Source: an uncultured Bacteroidales bacterium (GTDB taxonomy: Bacteria > Bacteroidota > Bacteroidia > Bacteroidales > UBA932). From it: a stretch of 14,213 nt of DNA. Shown here one piece after another: positions 1-6,721 of this stretch. The stretch covers positions 1 through 14,213 of the forward strand of contig CAJOQW010000082.1 in assembly GCA_905236955.1 (NCBI GenBank). The letters are read 5' to 3'. Position numbers and translations under genes: made by a program. Numbering within the stretch: position 1 is the first letter of the stretch; every line of letters starts with the position of its first letter. The notes below the pieces were generated by a model. It was not told the origin of the DNA. It made no database searches and saw only the letters and a program-made list of their open reading frames with translations.

Positions 1-754
1 CTGGGGCGGGCGCGAAGGCTACATGAGCGTGCTCAACACGGACATGCAGCGCGAAAAGGATCATCTCGCCACCATGCTCGCCGCAGCTCGCGACTACGCC
101 CGTGCCCACGGATTCAAGGGCACCTTCCTCATCGAGCCCAAGCCCATGGAACCCACCAAGCACCAGTACGACCAGGATGTCGAAACGGTCGTAGGCTTCC
201 TGCGCGCCCACGGCCTCGACAAGGACTTCAAGGTGAACATCGAGGTGAACCACGCCACCCTCGCCGGCCACAGCTTCGACGAAGAACTCGCCGTAGCGGT
301 TGACAACGGCATGCTCGGCAGCATCGACGCCAACCGCGGCGACGCCCAGAACGGCTGGGACACCGACCAGTTCCCCGTTGACAACTACGAGCTCACACTG
401 GCCATGCTCCAGGTCATCCGTAACGGAGGCCTGCATGACGGCGGATCCAACTTCGACGCCAAACTCCGTCGCAATTCCACCGATCCCGAAGACATCTTCA
501 TCGCCCATATCAGCGGCATGGACGCTATGGCAAGGGCCCTGCTGAACGCAGCCAGGATAGTTGAGGAATCCCCCCTCCCGAAGATGCTCAAGGAGCGTTA
601 CACCTCTTTCGACTGCGGCGAAGGCAAGAAGTTCGAGGAAGGCAAGCTTTCCCTCGAAGACCTCGTAGCCTATGCCAGGAAGGCCGGCGAACCTAAGCAG
701 ACCTCCGGAAAGCAGGAACTTTACGAGACCATAGTGGCGCTCTATGCAGAATAA
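1..754 (+). CDS. xylA: Xylose isomerase, C-terminal part (5' end outside window)
   Basis: Converts D-xylose to D-xylulose in the cytoplasm, the first step of the isomerase route into the pentose phosphate pathway. The reading frame is open from base 2 and begins with WGGREGYM, the conserved TIM-barrel motif of XylA, so the true start lies upstream; about 250 C-terminal residues are present. Visible family motifs are IEPKPMEPTKHQYD (metal-ligand Glu and catalytic Lys region), NIEVNHATLAGH (Glu/His ligands), DANRGD, GWDTDQFP (two Asp ligands) and GGSNFDAK (the last Asp ligand). All expected metal-binding residues of this half are intact. The gene ends in TAA and overlaps the start of xylE by 11 bp, so the two are very probably one operon and translationally coupled. 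The family assignment is secure. No regulator or xylulokinase gene is visible in the window. Confidence 0.96.
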   Translation, partial: WGGREGYMSVLNTDMQREKDHLATMLAAARDYARAHGFKGTFLIEPKPMEPTKHQYDQDVETVVGFLRAHGLDKDFKVNIEVNHATLAGHSFDEELAVAVDNGMLGSIDANRGDAQNGWDTDQFPVDNYELTLAMLQVIRNGGLHDGGSNFDAKLRRNSTDPEDIFIAHISGMDAMARALLNAARIVEESPLPKMLKERYTSFDCGEGKKFEEGKLSLEDLVAYARKAGEPKQTSGKQELYETIVALYAE

Positions 755-2237
755 GTCATATACATACGCCGAGAAAGGCAGTCCGGTTTACCTTTTCTCA
801 ATAGTGTTGGCGGCTGTCGTAGGCGGACTCCTGTTCGGCTACGACACCGCCGTGATTTCCGGAGCCGAGAAAGGGCTCCAGGCATTTTTCATGGGCGCCA
901 AGGACTTCACTTACACGAACTTCATGCACGGATTCACGACGTCCAGCGCTCTCATAGGATGCATCATCGGTTCCGCCCTTTCCGGAGTCATGGCCTCCCG
1001 CCTTGGAAGAAGGAGGACCCTGTTCGCAGCGGGCATCCTCTTCTTCCTCAGCGCACTCGGTTCCTACGATCCGGAATTCCTCTTCTTCCCCAAGGGAGTG
1101 CCTACCAGGAGCTTGCTCCTTGCCTTCAACGGATACCGCATACTCGGAGGCCTGGGCGTCGGAATGGCATCGGCCATCTGCCCCATGTACATAGCCGAGA
1201 TCTCCCCCGCCGAGAAGAGGGGGACCCTCGTCTCGTGGAACCAGTTCGCCATCATATTCGGCCAGCTGGTGGTCTATTTCGTGAACTTCCTCATCCTCGG
1301 CTCCCATGCCAATCCCGTCGTGGACCTCGTAGGCGGGGTTAACAAGGTGCTCAATCCCGATGCCGCCGCATGGACTACGGCCACAGGCTGGAGGCTGATG
1401 TTCGTGAGCGAAGCCGTCCCGGCAGGCATCTTCACCATCCTCGCCCTGCTCATCCCCGAAACACCGCGTTATCTGGCCATGAGCGGAAGGGACGACAAGG
1501 CCCTGTATGTCCTGAGCAAGATCAACGGGGAAGCAAAGGGCCGGCAGATCCTCGCCGACATCAAGGCAACCACCGAACAGAAGACCGAGAAACTCTTCAC
1601 CTACGGTTGGCTCGTCATATTCGTGGGCATAATGCTGAGCGTATTCCAGCAGGCCATCGGCATCAATGCCGTGCTCTACTTCGCACCGCGCATATTCGAA
1701 TCGATGGGTCTGGGCAATCCAATGGTATACACCGTGGTCATGGGTGTCATCAACATCACCTTCACCCTCGTGGCGGTGTTCACGGTGGAGAAACTCGGCC
1801 GCAAACCCCTCCTTGTCGTGGGTTCGCTCTGCATGGCGGCAGGAGCCCTGGGCGTTGCATTCAGCAACATCTTCACCGTTCCCGCCATAGTGCCGGTGAT
1901 CAGCATCCTCGTGTACAGCGCATCCTTCATGTTCAGCTGGGGCCCCATCTGCTGGGTGCTCATCAGCGAGATCTTCCCGAACACCATCCGCAGCCAGGCC
2001 ACGGCCGTGGCGGTGGCGTTCCAGTGGATATTCAACTTCATCGTATCGAGCACCTTCGTACCCATGTACAACATGCGCCTGGGCTCGATGGGAGTAGGTT
2101 TCGGACACTTCTTCTCATACGCCCTCTACGGGGTAATCTGCCTGCTGGCAGCCCTCTTCGTATGGAAGCTGGTTCCCGAGACCAAGGGCAAGACCCTGGA
2201 AGAGATGAACAATATCTGGAAAAAGAAGAAGGCCTAA
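744..2237 (+). CDS. xylE: D-xylose:proton symporter, MFS sugar porter
   Basis: Inner membrane sugar/H+ symporter of the major facilitator superfamily, 497 aa against 491 in E. coli XylE. Sugar porter motifs appear in order: GYDTAVISG in helix 1 (Asp34 matches the proton-coupling Asp27 of E. coli XylE), GRRRTL in the loop after helix 2, RILGGLGVGMAS in helix 4, PMYIAEISPAEKRG, PETPRYL at the start of the central loop, QQAIGINAVLYFAP in helix 7 (sugar-contacting Gln-Gln and Asn), GRKPLL, FSWGPICWVLISEIFP in helix 10, and the C-terminal PETKGKTLEE. The start ATG lies inside xylA, out of frame, and I see no good ribosome-binding site, which suggests coupling to xylA translation. Xylose is inferred as substrate from similarity and from xylA next door; close relatives carry other hexoses or pentoses. 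The stop codon overlaps the convergent envC-like stop. Confidence 0.92.
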   Translation: MQNKSYTYAEKGSPVYLFSIVLAAVVGGLLFGYDTAVISGAEKGLQAFFMGAKDFTYTNFMHGFTTSSALIGCIIGSALSGVMASRLGRRRTLFAAGILFFLSALGSYDPEFLFFPKGVPTRSLLLAFNGYRILGGLGVGMASAICPMYIAEISPAEKRGTLVSWNQFAIIFGQLVVYFVNFLILGSHANPVVDLVGGVNKVLNPDAAAWTTATGWRLMFVSEAVPAGIFTILALLIPETPRYLAMSGRDDKALYVLSKINGEAKGRQILADIKATTEQKTEKLFTYGWLVIFVGIMLSVFQQAIGINAVLYFAPRIFESMGLGNPMVYTVVMGVINITFTLVAVFTVEKLGRKPLLVVGSLCMAAGALGVAFSNIFTVPAIVPVISILVYSASFMFSWGPICWVLISEIFPNTIRSQATAVAVAFQWIFNFIVSSTFVPMYNMRLGSMGVGFGHFFSYALYGVICLLAALFVWKLVPETKGKTLEEMNNIWKKKKA

Positions 2238-3406
2238 CGGAGCCAGAGTTCGGGATTGCGCGGATTCTTCCCCTCCCAGAGCTCGAAATGAAGTTCGGTC
2301 TCTCCCGAGATAGTATCGACCAGGCCAATCACCTGGCCGGTATTTATTTTGTCCCCGGCCTTCACCGAGACATTGGAAAGTTTGCAATAGAAGGTGAAAT
2401 ACCCCCCGTGCTGTACGAGTACGCACTGGTTGTAGCCAGGCATTACGATTACCTGGCTGACCTTTCCTTCGAAGACCGCCTTGACGGCCGTATTCGGGGA
2501 TACCGCAATGTTGACGCCGTTGTTGAAGGGCATTTTGACGTTCTTGTAAACGGGATGGTGGTGTTCGCCGAAACCTTCCACGACGGGGCCTTCCGCAGGC
2601 CACGGGAGCTTGCCCTTGTTCTTTGCGAACTCGGATTCGAGTTTCACGTCCACTTCGGCTTTCTTGCCTGAAGCCGCCGGCCTGGTGGCCCGCTCCACCA
2701 TTCGCTGCATCTCCTTATTGAGCGCCTCCACCTCCTTGCGTTTGGCATTCAGCTGCCTCTGGTAGTTCTTGCTGTCCTTGTTGAGCTGGGAGACCAGTTT
2801 CTGCGAATCCCCCTCTTCCTGCCTTAGTTTGTCCAGTTCGGACATACGGGTTTTCCTGAGCGCGGAGGCATCCTCCCTGAGCTTCTCGGCCTCGGCCTTC
2901 TGGGCTTCCATCTGGGCTTCGGTCTCCTTTATTGCGGCCGCCTGGGTGCGCATCTGCGAGGAGAGGCTCTTGAGATAGCCGTACCTCCGCAGGCCCTGGC
3001 CAAGGTCCTTGGCTGCAAGGATGTACATGTACCACACCCTGGCATCCCTGCTGCGGTATGCGGTGCGGATAAGGTGGTTATAACCGGTGGACATGGTATC
3101 CAGCCGGGCTTTCAGCATGGCTATGGTATCCTCCTTGGAAGCTATACGGGAATCGAGTCCGGCGATTTCTTCGTTGCTCTCCGCCACCAGCTGGCGGCGG
3201 GTGCTGATTTTCTTGCGGGTAAGCTTAAGCGAAGACAGGGCGTTGTCCTTGCGCTTCGCTGTCTCCTTGATCTGAATATCCAGGATGGCTATCTCCTTTT
3301 CAAGCCGGGCTTTCTTGTCTTTCTGCGCGGATGTCTGCGCGGATGCAACCGTTGCAAGCAGGAAGAGCAGCGGCAAGAGAAGGGTCATCTTGGAGAGGGA
3401 TCTCAT
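2234..3406 (-). CDS. EnvC-like murein hydrolase activator with degenerate LytM/M23 domain
   Basis: Periplasmic protein of 390 aa. Residues 1-23 form a signal peptide ending ASA|Q. Residues about 27-240 are rich in Lys, Glu, Gln and Leu with heptad-like spacing, as expected for the long coiled coil of EnvC. Residues about 265-390 are a LytM (peptidase M23) domain. The zinc site is broken: the usual HxxxD is Asn295...Asn299, the His of the Y-x-H-L motif is Lys342, and HLH is ELH (Glu371, only His373 kept). It should therefore not cut peptidoglycan itself but, like EnvC and NlpD, switch on an amidase during cell division. This role is inferred from the fold and the lost ligands. Its ATG overlaps the TGA of the upstream TPR gene by 4 bp, so the two are co-transcribed. 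The gene meets xylE tail to tail with overlapping stop codons. Confidence 0.88.
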   Translation of the reverse strand: MRSLSKMTLLLPLLFLLATVASAQTSAQKDKKARLEKEIAILDIQIKETAKRKDNALSSLKLTRKKISTRRQLVAESNEEIAGLDSRIASKEDTIAMLKARLDTMSTGYNHLIRTAYRSRDARVWYMYILAAKDLGQGLRRYGYLKSLSSQMRTQAAAIKETEAQMEAQKAEAEKLREDASALRKTRMSELDKLRQEEGDSQKLVSQLNKDSKNYQRQLNAKRKEVEALNKEMQRMVERATRPAASGKKAEVDVKLESEFAKNKGKLPWPAEGPVVEGFGEHHHPVYKNVKMPFNNGVNIAVSPNTAVKAVFEGKVSQVIVMPGYNQCVLVQHGGYFTFYCKLSNVSVKAGDKINTGQVIGLVDTISGETELHFELWEGKNPRNPELWLR

Positions 3407-4782
3407 TGTTCAGCAGAGGATTTCTTGTTTTCGGCCAGGCCGCGGTAATATTGCGAGAGTTCCTTCTCGCCGAGGGCCTCCAGTACGGTGGAATAGTGCT
3501 CCAGTATCTCCAGATGGTCTTTGCCGCCGTACACCAGCGCGCGCTTGAAATAGGGTTTTGCCTCCAGGTCTTTCCCCAGCAGATGCAGGATCCATCCGTA
3601 TGTATCCAGATATGAGGGATTGTCAGGCTCCTTCCCAACTGCGGTGCGGCTCATCTTCTGCGCCTTTTTCAGATTCTTTCCGGAAAGGGAAAGATAATAT
3701 GCGTAGTTGTTCAGGGTATTGGCGTTGTCCGGCTCCAGACGGAGCACCTTGTCGTAGTACTTCATCGCCTTGGAGTCGTTCCCTATGGCATGCCAGCAGT
3801 CTCCTGCGGTAGTGAGCGCAGGGATGACCTCGGGATTCTTCTCCCCGCCTATTTCAATTATCCTCTCGCATTCGTCGAGGACCTGCTTCATGTTGCCCCC
3901 GTCATAGAGGAGGCTTAGCCGGATATAGTGCGAGGAAAGATCGTCGGGATATTCCTCCAGGAGGCTGTCGAAATACTCCATGCCCTTTTCCTTCCGGCCC
4001 GTGGAATAATACCAGGAACCTGCGAGCTTGAGGGCGCTGCTGTCGGAAGGATGAGTCCTGACGCAGGAATTCACCAGGGTGTCGAGCTGGGCCCCCCAGG
4101 TGCGGTAGAAGTTATAGTCGGCATGGTTGAGAAGCTGTGAGATATAGTTGCACTTCGCATAAGGATTCATGGTCGGATCCAGCACGAAGGCATGGGTGTC
4201 GGCGAAGAAGGCCGGGATGTTCCCCGACATGCGGTTGGTCTCCGCCCTGCCGAGCAGGGCCGGGGAATAATCGGGATTGAGGGCGAGGGCCTTGGTATAA
4301 CTGTCCAGGGCCAGGGAGTCCTGGTATGTCGCCAGATATCTGTCACCTATCAGGGTAAGCGTATAAGCGTTGGCATAGTAGGACGGGCGTTCCTCGAGCA
4401 GGGGGATGTACAGGTCGGCGGCTTCCCTGTTGCGTCCAAGGGCGGAATAGAATCCTGCCAGTGCGTCCTTGTACCAGATGTTGGTGGAATCCAGCCTGGT
4501 GGCCGCCACAAGGTATTCTTCCGCCGCCTTGTAATCCTTGAGCGAATAATAGATGAGGCCCAGGTAATATTTCACCGCGTCGTCGGGGGCGAAACCCTTG
4601 TCGAGATATTCCAGCTGCGCCATGGCCTTGGCCGGCTCCGTGTCGAGCATGGACACGGCATCTGTGAGGACATTCTGAACCACGGTCCTGTCGTCCGACC
4701 GGATTTTCTGGGCCGGGAGGGGAAAAGCCGTGAGGATGAGAAGGGCTGCAGCGACCAGGATTCTATGCATACGGAATATCAT
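3403..4782 (-). CDS. Secreted tetratricopeptide repeat (TPR) protein
   Basis: About 459 aa from the ATG chosen here. The frame is open to 4872, but the stretch before 4782 has no signal peptide and lies in the promoter region. The start at 4782 gives MIFRMHR plus a hydrophobic segment ending FPLPAQ, a clean signal peptide; ATG 4770 is an equally possible start and fits better with the -7 box at 4788-4795. The mature protein is nearly all helical repeats with TPR signatures such as YYLGLIYYSLKDYKAAEEYL, DSYTKALALNPDY, AMKYYDKVLRLEPDNANTLN and DTYGWILHLLGKDLEAKPYF. TPRs hold partner proteins; the partner cannot be read from sequence, though the coupled EnvC-like gene suggests a periplasmic or outer-membrane-side job in envelope assembly or division. 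A C-terminal cysteine-free tail follows. The domain call is secure; the role is inference. Confidence 0.85.
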   Translation of the reverse strand: MIFRMHRILVAAALLILTAFPLPAQKIRSDDRTVVQNVLTDAVSMLDTEPAKAMAQLEYLDKGFAPDDAVKYYLGLIYYSLKDYKAAEEYLVAATRLDSTNIWYKDALAGFYSALGRNREAADLYIPLLEERPSYYANAYTLTLIGDRYLATYQDSLALDSYTKALALNPDYSPALLGRAETNRMSGNIPAFFADTHAFVLDPTMNPYAKCNYISQLLNHADYNFYRTWGAQLDTLVNSCVRTHPSDSSALKLAGSWYYSTGRKEKGMEYFDSLLEEYPDDLSSHYIRLSLLYDGGNMKQVLDECERIIEIGGEKNPEVIPALTTAGDCWHAIGNDSKAMKYYDKVLRLEPDNANTLNNYAYYLSLSGKNLKKAQKMSRTAVGKEPDNPSYLDTYGWILHLLGKDLEAKPYFKRALVYGGKDHLEILEHYSTVLEALGEKELSQYYRGLAENKKSSAEQ

Positions 4783-4787
4783 CAATG

Positions 4788-4795
4788 CAAAAATA
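4788..4795 (-). promoter_or_regulatory. Probable -7 element for the TPR/envC-like operon
   Basis: On the minus strand these bases read TATTTTTG, a full match to the Bacteroidota -7 consensus TAnnTTTG. The box ends 5 nt before ATG 4782 and 17 nt before ATG 4770. A convincing TTTG at the -33 position is not seen, so the call rests on the -7 match and the location alone. Confidence 0.45.
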
Positions 4796-4801
4796 GTGCT
4801 T

Positions 4802-4833
4802 TTTTCGTTTGAAAGAATATTTCCGTAAATTTG
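4802..4833 (+). promoter_or_regulatory. Probable promoter of the ECF sigma / anti-sigma operon
   Basis: TAAATTTG at 4826-4833 matches the Bacteroidota -7 consensus TAnnTTTG. A T-rich stretch at 4802-4805 (TTTT instead of TTTG) sits about 20 bp upstream; a true TTTG at 4808-4811 is too close (14 bp). An AAAGGA at 4835-4840 follows, about 12 nt before the chosen ATG 4853. The element is back to back with the minus-strand -7 box at 4788-4795. It looks like a housekeeping-type promoter; whether the ECF sigma factor also drives it cannot be told. Confidence 0.5.
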
Positions 4834-4852
4834 CAAAGGATAATTGAAAGCG

Positions 4853-5446
4853 ATGCAACTTTTTGGCGACAAATTGCATCTTAACTCTCGGAAAAGCCTG
4901 GAAGAGCAAGGTCACAAGGCCGACTACGAATCTCTCATAGAGGGCTGCAAGTCGGGTAACCGTTTGTCACAGAAGGCATTGTACGATGCTCTCTCCCGTA
5001 AGATGTACGCAGTGTGCCTGCGCTACATGGGTGAAAAGGAGGCTGCCGAAGACGTCCTCCAAGACGGATTCGTCACACTCTTTTCCAAGCTTGAAAGCTA
5101 TTCCGGGTCCGGATCCTTCGAAGGATGGGCCCGAAAGATCTTTGTCAACACGGCGCTCATGAGCCTGCGCAAGAAAGACGTCCTCAGGCAAACCGAAGAT
5201 ATCGATGCCGCATACAACATATCCGGCAACGACACCACCGCAATCCAAAAGATGGGGTACAACGAGCTCTCCCGCCTTATAGCGGAGCTCCCGCCCGGTT
5301 TCAGGACAGTATTCAACATGTACATCATCGAGGGTTTCTCCCACAAAGAGATAGCCAAGGCCCTCGGGGTGTCGGAGGCTACGTCACGTTCGCAGTTGCA
5401 AAGGGCGCGCGCAATGTTGCAAAGCAGGATTAAAGAGAAGTTTTAG
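4853..5446 (+). CDS. ECF-type RNA polymerase sigma factor (sigma-70 family)
   Basis: 197 aa, typical for an extracytoplasmic-function sigma factor. Region 2 (about residues 25-108) contains the helix pair AVCLRYMGEKEAAEDVLQDG and the DNA-melting part FEGWARKIFVNTALMSLRKK. Region 4 (about 137-190) carries LPPGFRTVFNMYIIEGFSHK, with the helix-turn-helix EIAKALGVSEATSRSQLQRAR that reads the -35 region. Regions 1 and 3 are absent, as expected. A TTG at 4844 extends the frame by three codons; ATG 4853 is preferred. The stop TAG directly abuts the ATG of the next gene, a spacing seen for sigma factors made together with their anti-sigma factor. The protein should act in the cytoplasm, held by that partner until an envelope signal arrives. 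The family is certain; target genes are unknown. Confidence 0.93.
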   Translation: MQLFGDKLHLNSRKSLEEQGHKADYESLIEGCKSGNRLSQKALYDALSRKMYAVCLRYMGEKEAAEDVLQDGFVTLFSKLESYSGSGSFEGWARKIFVNTALMSLRKKDVLRQTEDIDAAYNISGNDTTAIQKMGYNELSRLIAELPPGFRTVFNMYIIEGFSHKEIAKALGVSEATSRSQLQRARAMLQSRIKEKF

Positions 5447-6616
5447 ATGCAGGAAAACTCAGAGTTCGACCTCTTCGTAAAGAGGACCATGCAGGACGGC
5501 GAGGAGGAAGTCCCCCCGCAAGTCTGGCAGGGCATTGAGTCCCGGCTCGCTGCGCTCGATGTGCAGAAGGCCGCCGCATCTCCCCGCCATACTTTCCGCT
5601 GGGGCTGGGCCGCAGCCGGTCTGGCCATGGCTGCAGCCATAGCGGCTGCATTGTTCTTCACCGGAACCAATTCCAACCTTATCAACCATACCAACGGCAA
5701 CTCCGTGATAGCGGAGCTGCCTGCCGTTCCTGAAATCAAGGCGGAATCAGCCCGAGGAGGGCGGGAAGAAGTCCTGCCCTCCGAAAGGCAAATACCCCTC
5801 ATGGCCCGGCGAAACGGCATCAAGGCCGTACCAGTACAGCCCGTCGCGGACGCTGTCGTAATGCCGGGGCAGGCAGGGGAAGAGGAGGTGCAAGAGGACA
5901 GTGCCCCTGCGGTTCCCGCCCCCGGGCAAGGGTCCTTCTCGCATGAGGATTTCTCCAGGCTGGCCTTCGACGACAAGAATACGGCCAAATCCAATATCCG
6001 CATCTCCGCCGTAGCAGGAGGTTCAATCGGAGGCAACGGCACGCAGGGCGGACGCACGATCTACGGCACCCACCAGAACGAATCGTACATCCCGCACGAA
6101 ATCACCGAGTCAGGCAGTTCAAGCTACAGCGTCCCGCTTACCTTCGGCCTTGGCACCCGCCTGCGCCTTTCCCAGAGGTTCTCGGTCGGTACGGGAGTCG
6201 ATTATTCCCTGTTGAGCCGCACTTTCAGCGGGACCTACAACGATGGCACGGGAAGCCCGGTCAGTTCGGACATACGCAACACCCTGCAATACATAGGAAT
6301 ACCCCTCAACCTCTATTTCAATATCACCACCGGAGGGAGTGTCAGGTTCTATATGTTCGGAGGCGGCGAGGCGGAATGGCCCGTACGGAACTCCTTCCGC
6401 ATCCTGTCCACTGGGGACATCTTCCGTGACAAGTTCTCCGGCACGCAGTTCTCGGCCGGCGCAGGTTTCGGGGTAGAGTTCCGCATAACCGACAAACTCG
6501 GTTTCTATATCGACCCGAGCGCCCGTTACTATTTCAACGGCAACCAGCCGAAGAGCATCCGCACCGAGCAGCCTTTCCTCCTGAATTTCAACGCCGGTCT
6601 CAGGATGGAGTTCTGA
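5447..6616 (+). CDS. Putative dual membrane-spanning anti-sigma factor (Dma-like) with outer membrane beta-barrel
   Basis: 389 aa with an unusual layout. Residues 1-50 are a charged, cytoplasm-type segment with a VPPQVWQGIESRL helix, like the N-termini of Bacteroidota anti-sigma proteins. Residues about 53-72 form one hydrophobic helix (GWAAAGLAMAAAIAAALFF), with no signal-peptidase site. Residues about 73-180 are low-complexity, rich in Pro, Glu, Ala and Gly, and look disordered. Residues about 183-389 alternate polar and hydrophobic residues as barrel strands (VPLTFGLGTRLRLSQRFSVG, LGFYIDPSARYYF) and end in Phe within LRMEF, a beta-barrel end signature. This matches the dual membrane-spanning anti-sigma factors described in Bacteroides thetaiotaomicron: N-terminus on the sigma factor, helix in the inner membrane, linker across the periplasm, barrel in the outer membrane. 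The gene starts at the base after the sigma stop. The anti-sigma role is inferred from layout and context; an ordinary porin-family label is the alternative. Confidence 0.78.
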   Translation: MQENSEFDLFVKRTMQDGEEEVPPQVWQGIESRLAALDVQKAAASPRHTFRWGWAAAGLAMAAAIAAALFFTGTNSNLINHTNGNSVIAELPAVPEIKAESARGGREEVLPSERQIPLMARRNGIKAVPVQPVADAVVMPGQAGEEEVQEDSAPAVPAPGQGSFSHEDFSRLAFDDKNTAKSNIRISAVAGGSIGGNGTQGGRTIYGTHQNESYIPHEITESGSSSYSVPLTFGLGTRLRLSQRFSVGTGVDYSLLSRTFSGTYNDGTGSPVSSDIRNTLQYIGIPLNLYFNITTGGSVRFYMFGGGEAEWPVRNSFRILSTGDIFRDKFSGTQFSAGAGFGVEFRITDKLGFYIDPSARYYFNGNQPKSIRTEQPFLLNFNAGLRMEF

Positions 6617-6642
6617 CGGTCGAGGTCTTAAGATTCTTTTTT

Positions 6643-6661
6643 AAATACAAAAAAAGTATTT
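6643..6661 (+). repeat. A/T-rich inverted repeat with seven-A loop
   Basis: AAATAC at 6643-6648 is repeated inverted as GTATTT at 6656-6661 around a loop of seven A. The 6-bp stem is weak and has no T-tract of its own right after it beyond TTTT, so by itself it is a poor terminator. It lies between the anti-sigma-like gene and the GC-rich hairpin at 6670-6692 and could be a protein-binding dyad or part of a leader. Confidence 0.35.
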
Positions 6662-6669
6662 TGGAATTT

Positions 6670-6702
6670 ACCCCGGGATTTACCCCCGGGGTTTCTTTAT
6701 TT
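6670..6702 (+). terminator. Probable rho-independent terminator after the sigma/anti-sigma operon
   Basis: ACCCCGGG (6670-6677) pairs perfectly with CCCGGGGT (6685-6692) around a 7-nt loop, an 8-bp GC-rich stem. It is followed by TTCTTTATTT, a T-rich but interrupted tail. It starts 53 bp after the stop of the barrel protein and ends 20 bp before the lipoprotein ATG. It could instead lie in the leader of the lipoprotein mRNA if that gene's promoter is upstream of it. Confidence 0.6.
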
Positions 6703-6721
6703 ATGCTTTCCTTTGCGGCAA

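Noticed and set aside
798..2108. 436-codon open frame on the minus strand across xylE
   Set aside because: Its translation is rich in His, Glu, Gly and Arg with no fold-like pattern. It mirrors xylE codon use, and xylE is a clear MFS transporter over the same bases.
1..2237. A polysaccharide utilisation locus around xylA/xylE
   Set aside because: No SusC/SusD pair, glycoside hydrolase or hybrid two-component regulator is visible; only uptake and isomerisation genes are present.
1370..2671. 433-codon plus-strand frame through the xylE 3' half into the EnvC-like gene
   Set aside because: It is out of frame with xylE and antisense to the EnvC-like gene; its Arg/His/Pro-rich product shows no domain. 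Both underlying genes are well supported.
4808..4811. TTTG as -33 element for the sigma operon
   Set aside because: Only 14 bp separate it from the -7 box, against about 19-21 expected; the T-run at 4802-4805 has better spacing.
4192..4812. 206-codon plus-strand frame opposite the TPR gene
   Set aside because: Antisense to clear TPR repeats and without recognisable motifs; it also ends in the sigma promoter region.
4783..4872. N-terminal extension of the TPR protein to ATG 4872
   Set aside because: It would put about 30 residues before a clean signal peptide and lie across the divergent promoters and the first codons of the sigma gene.
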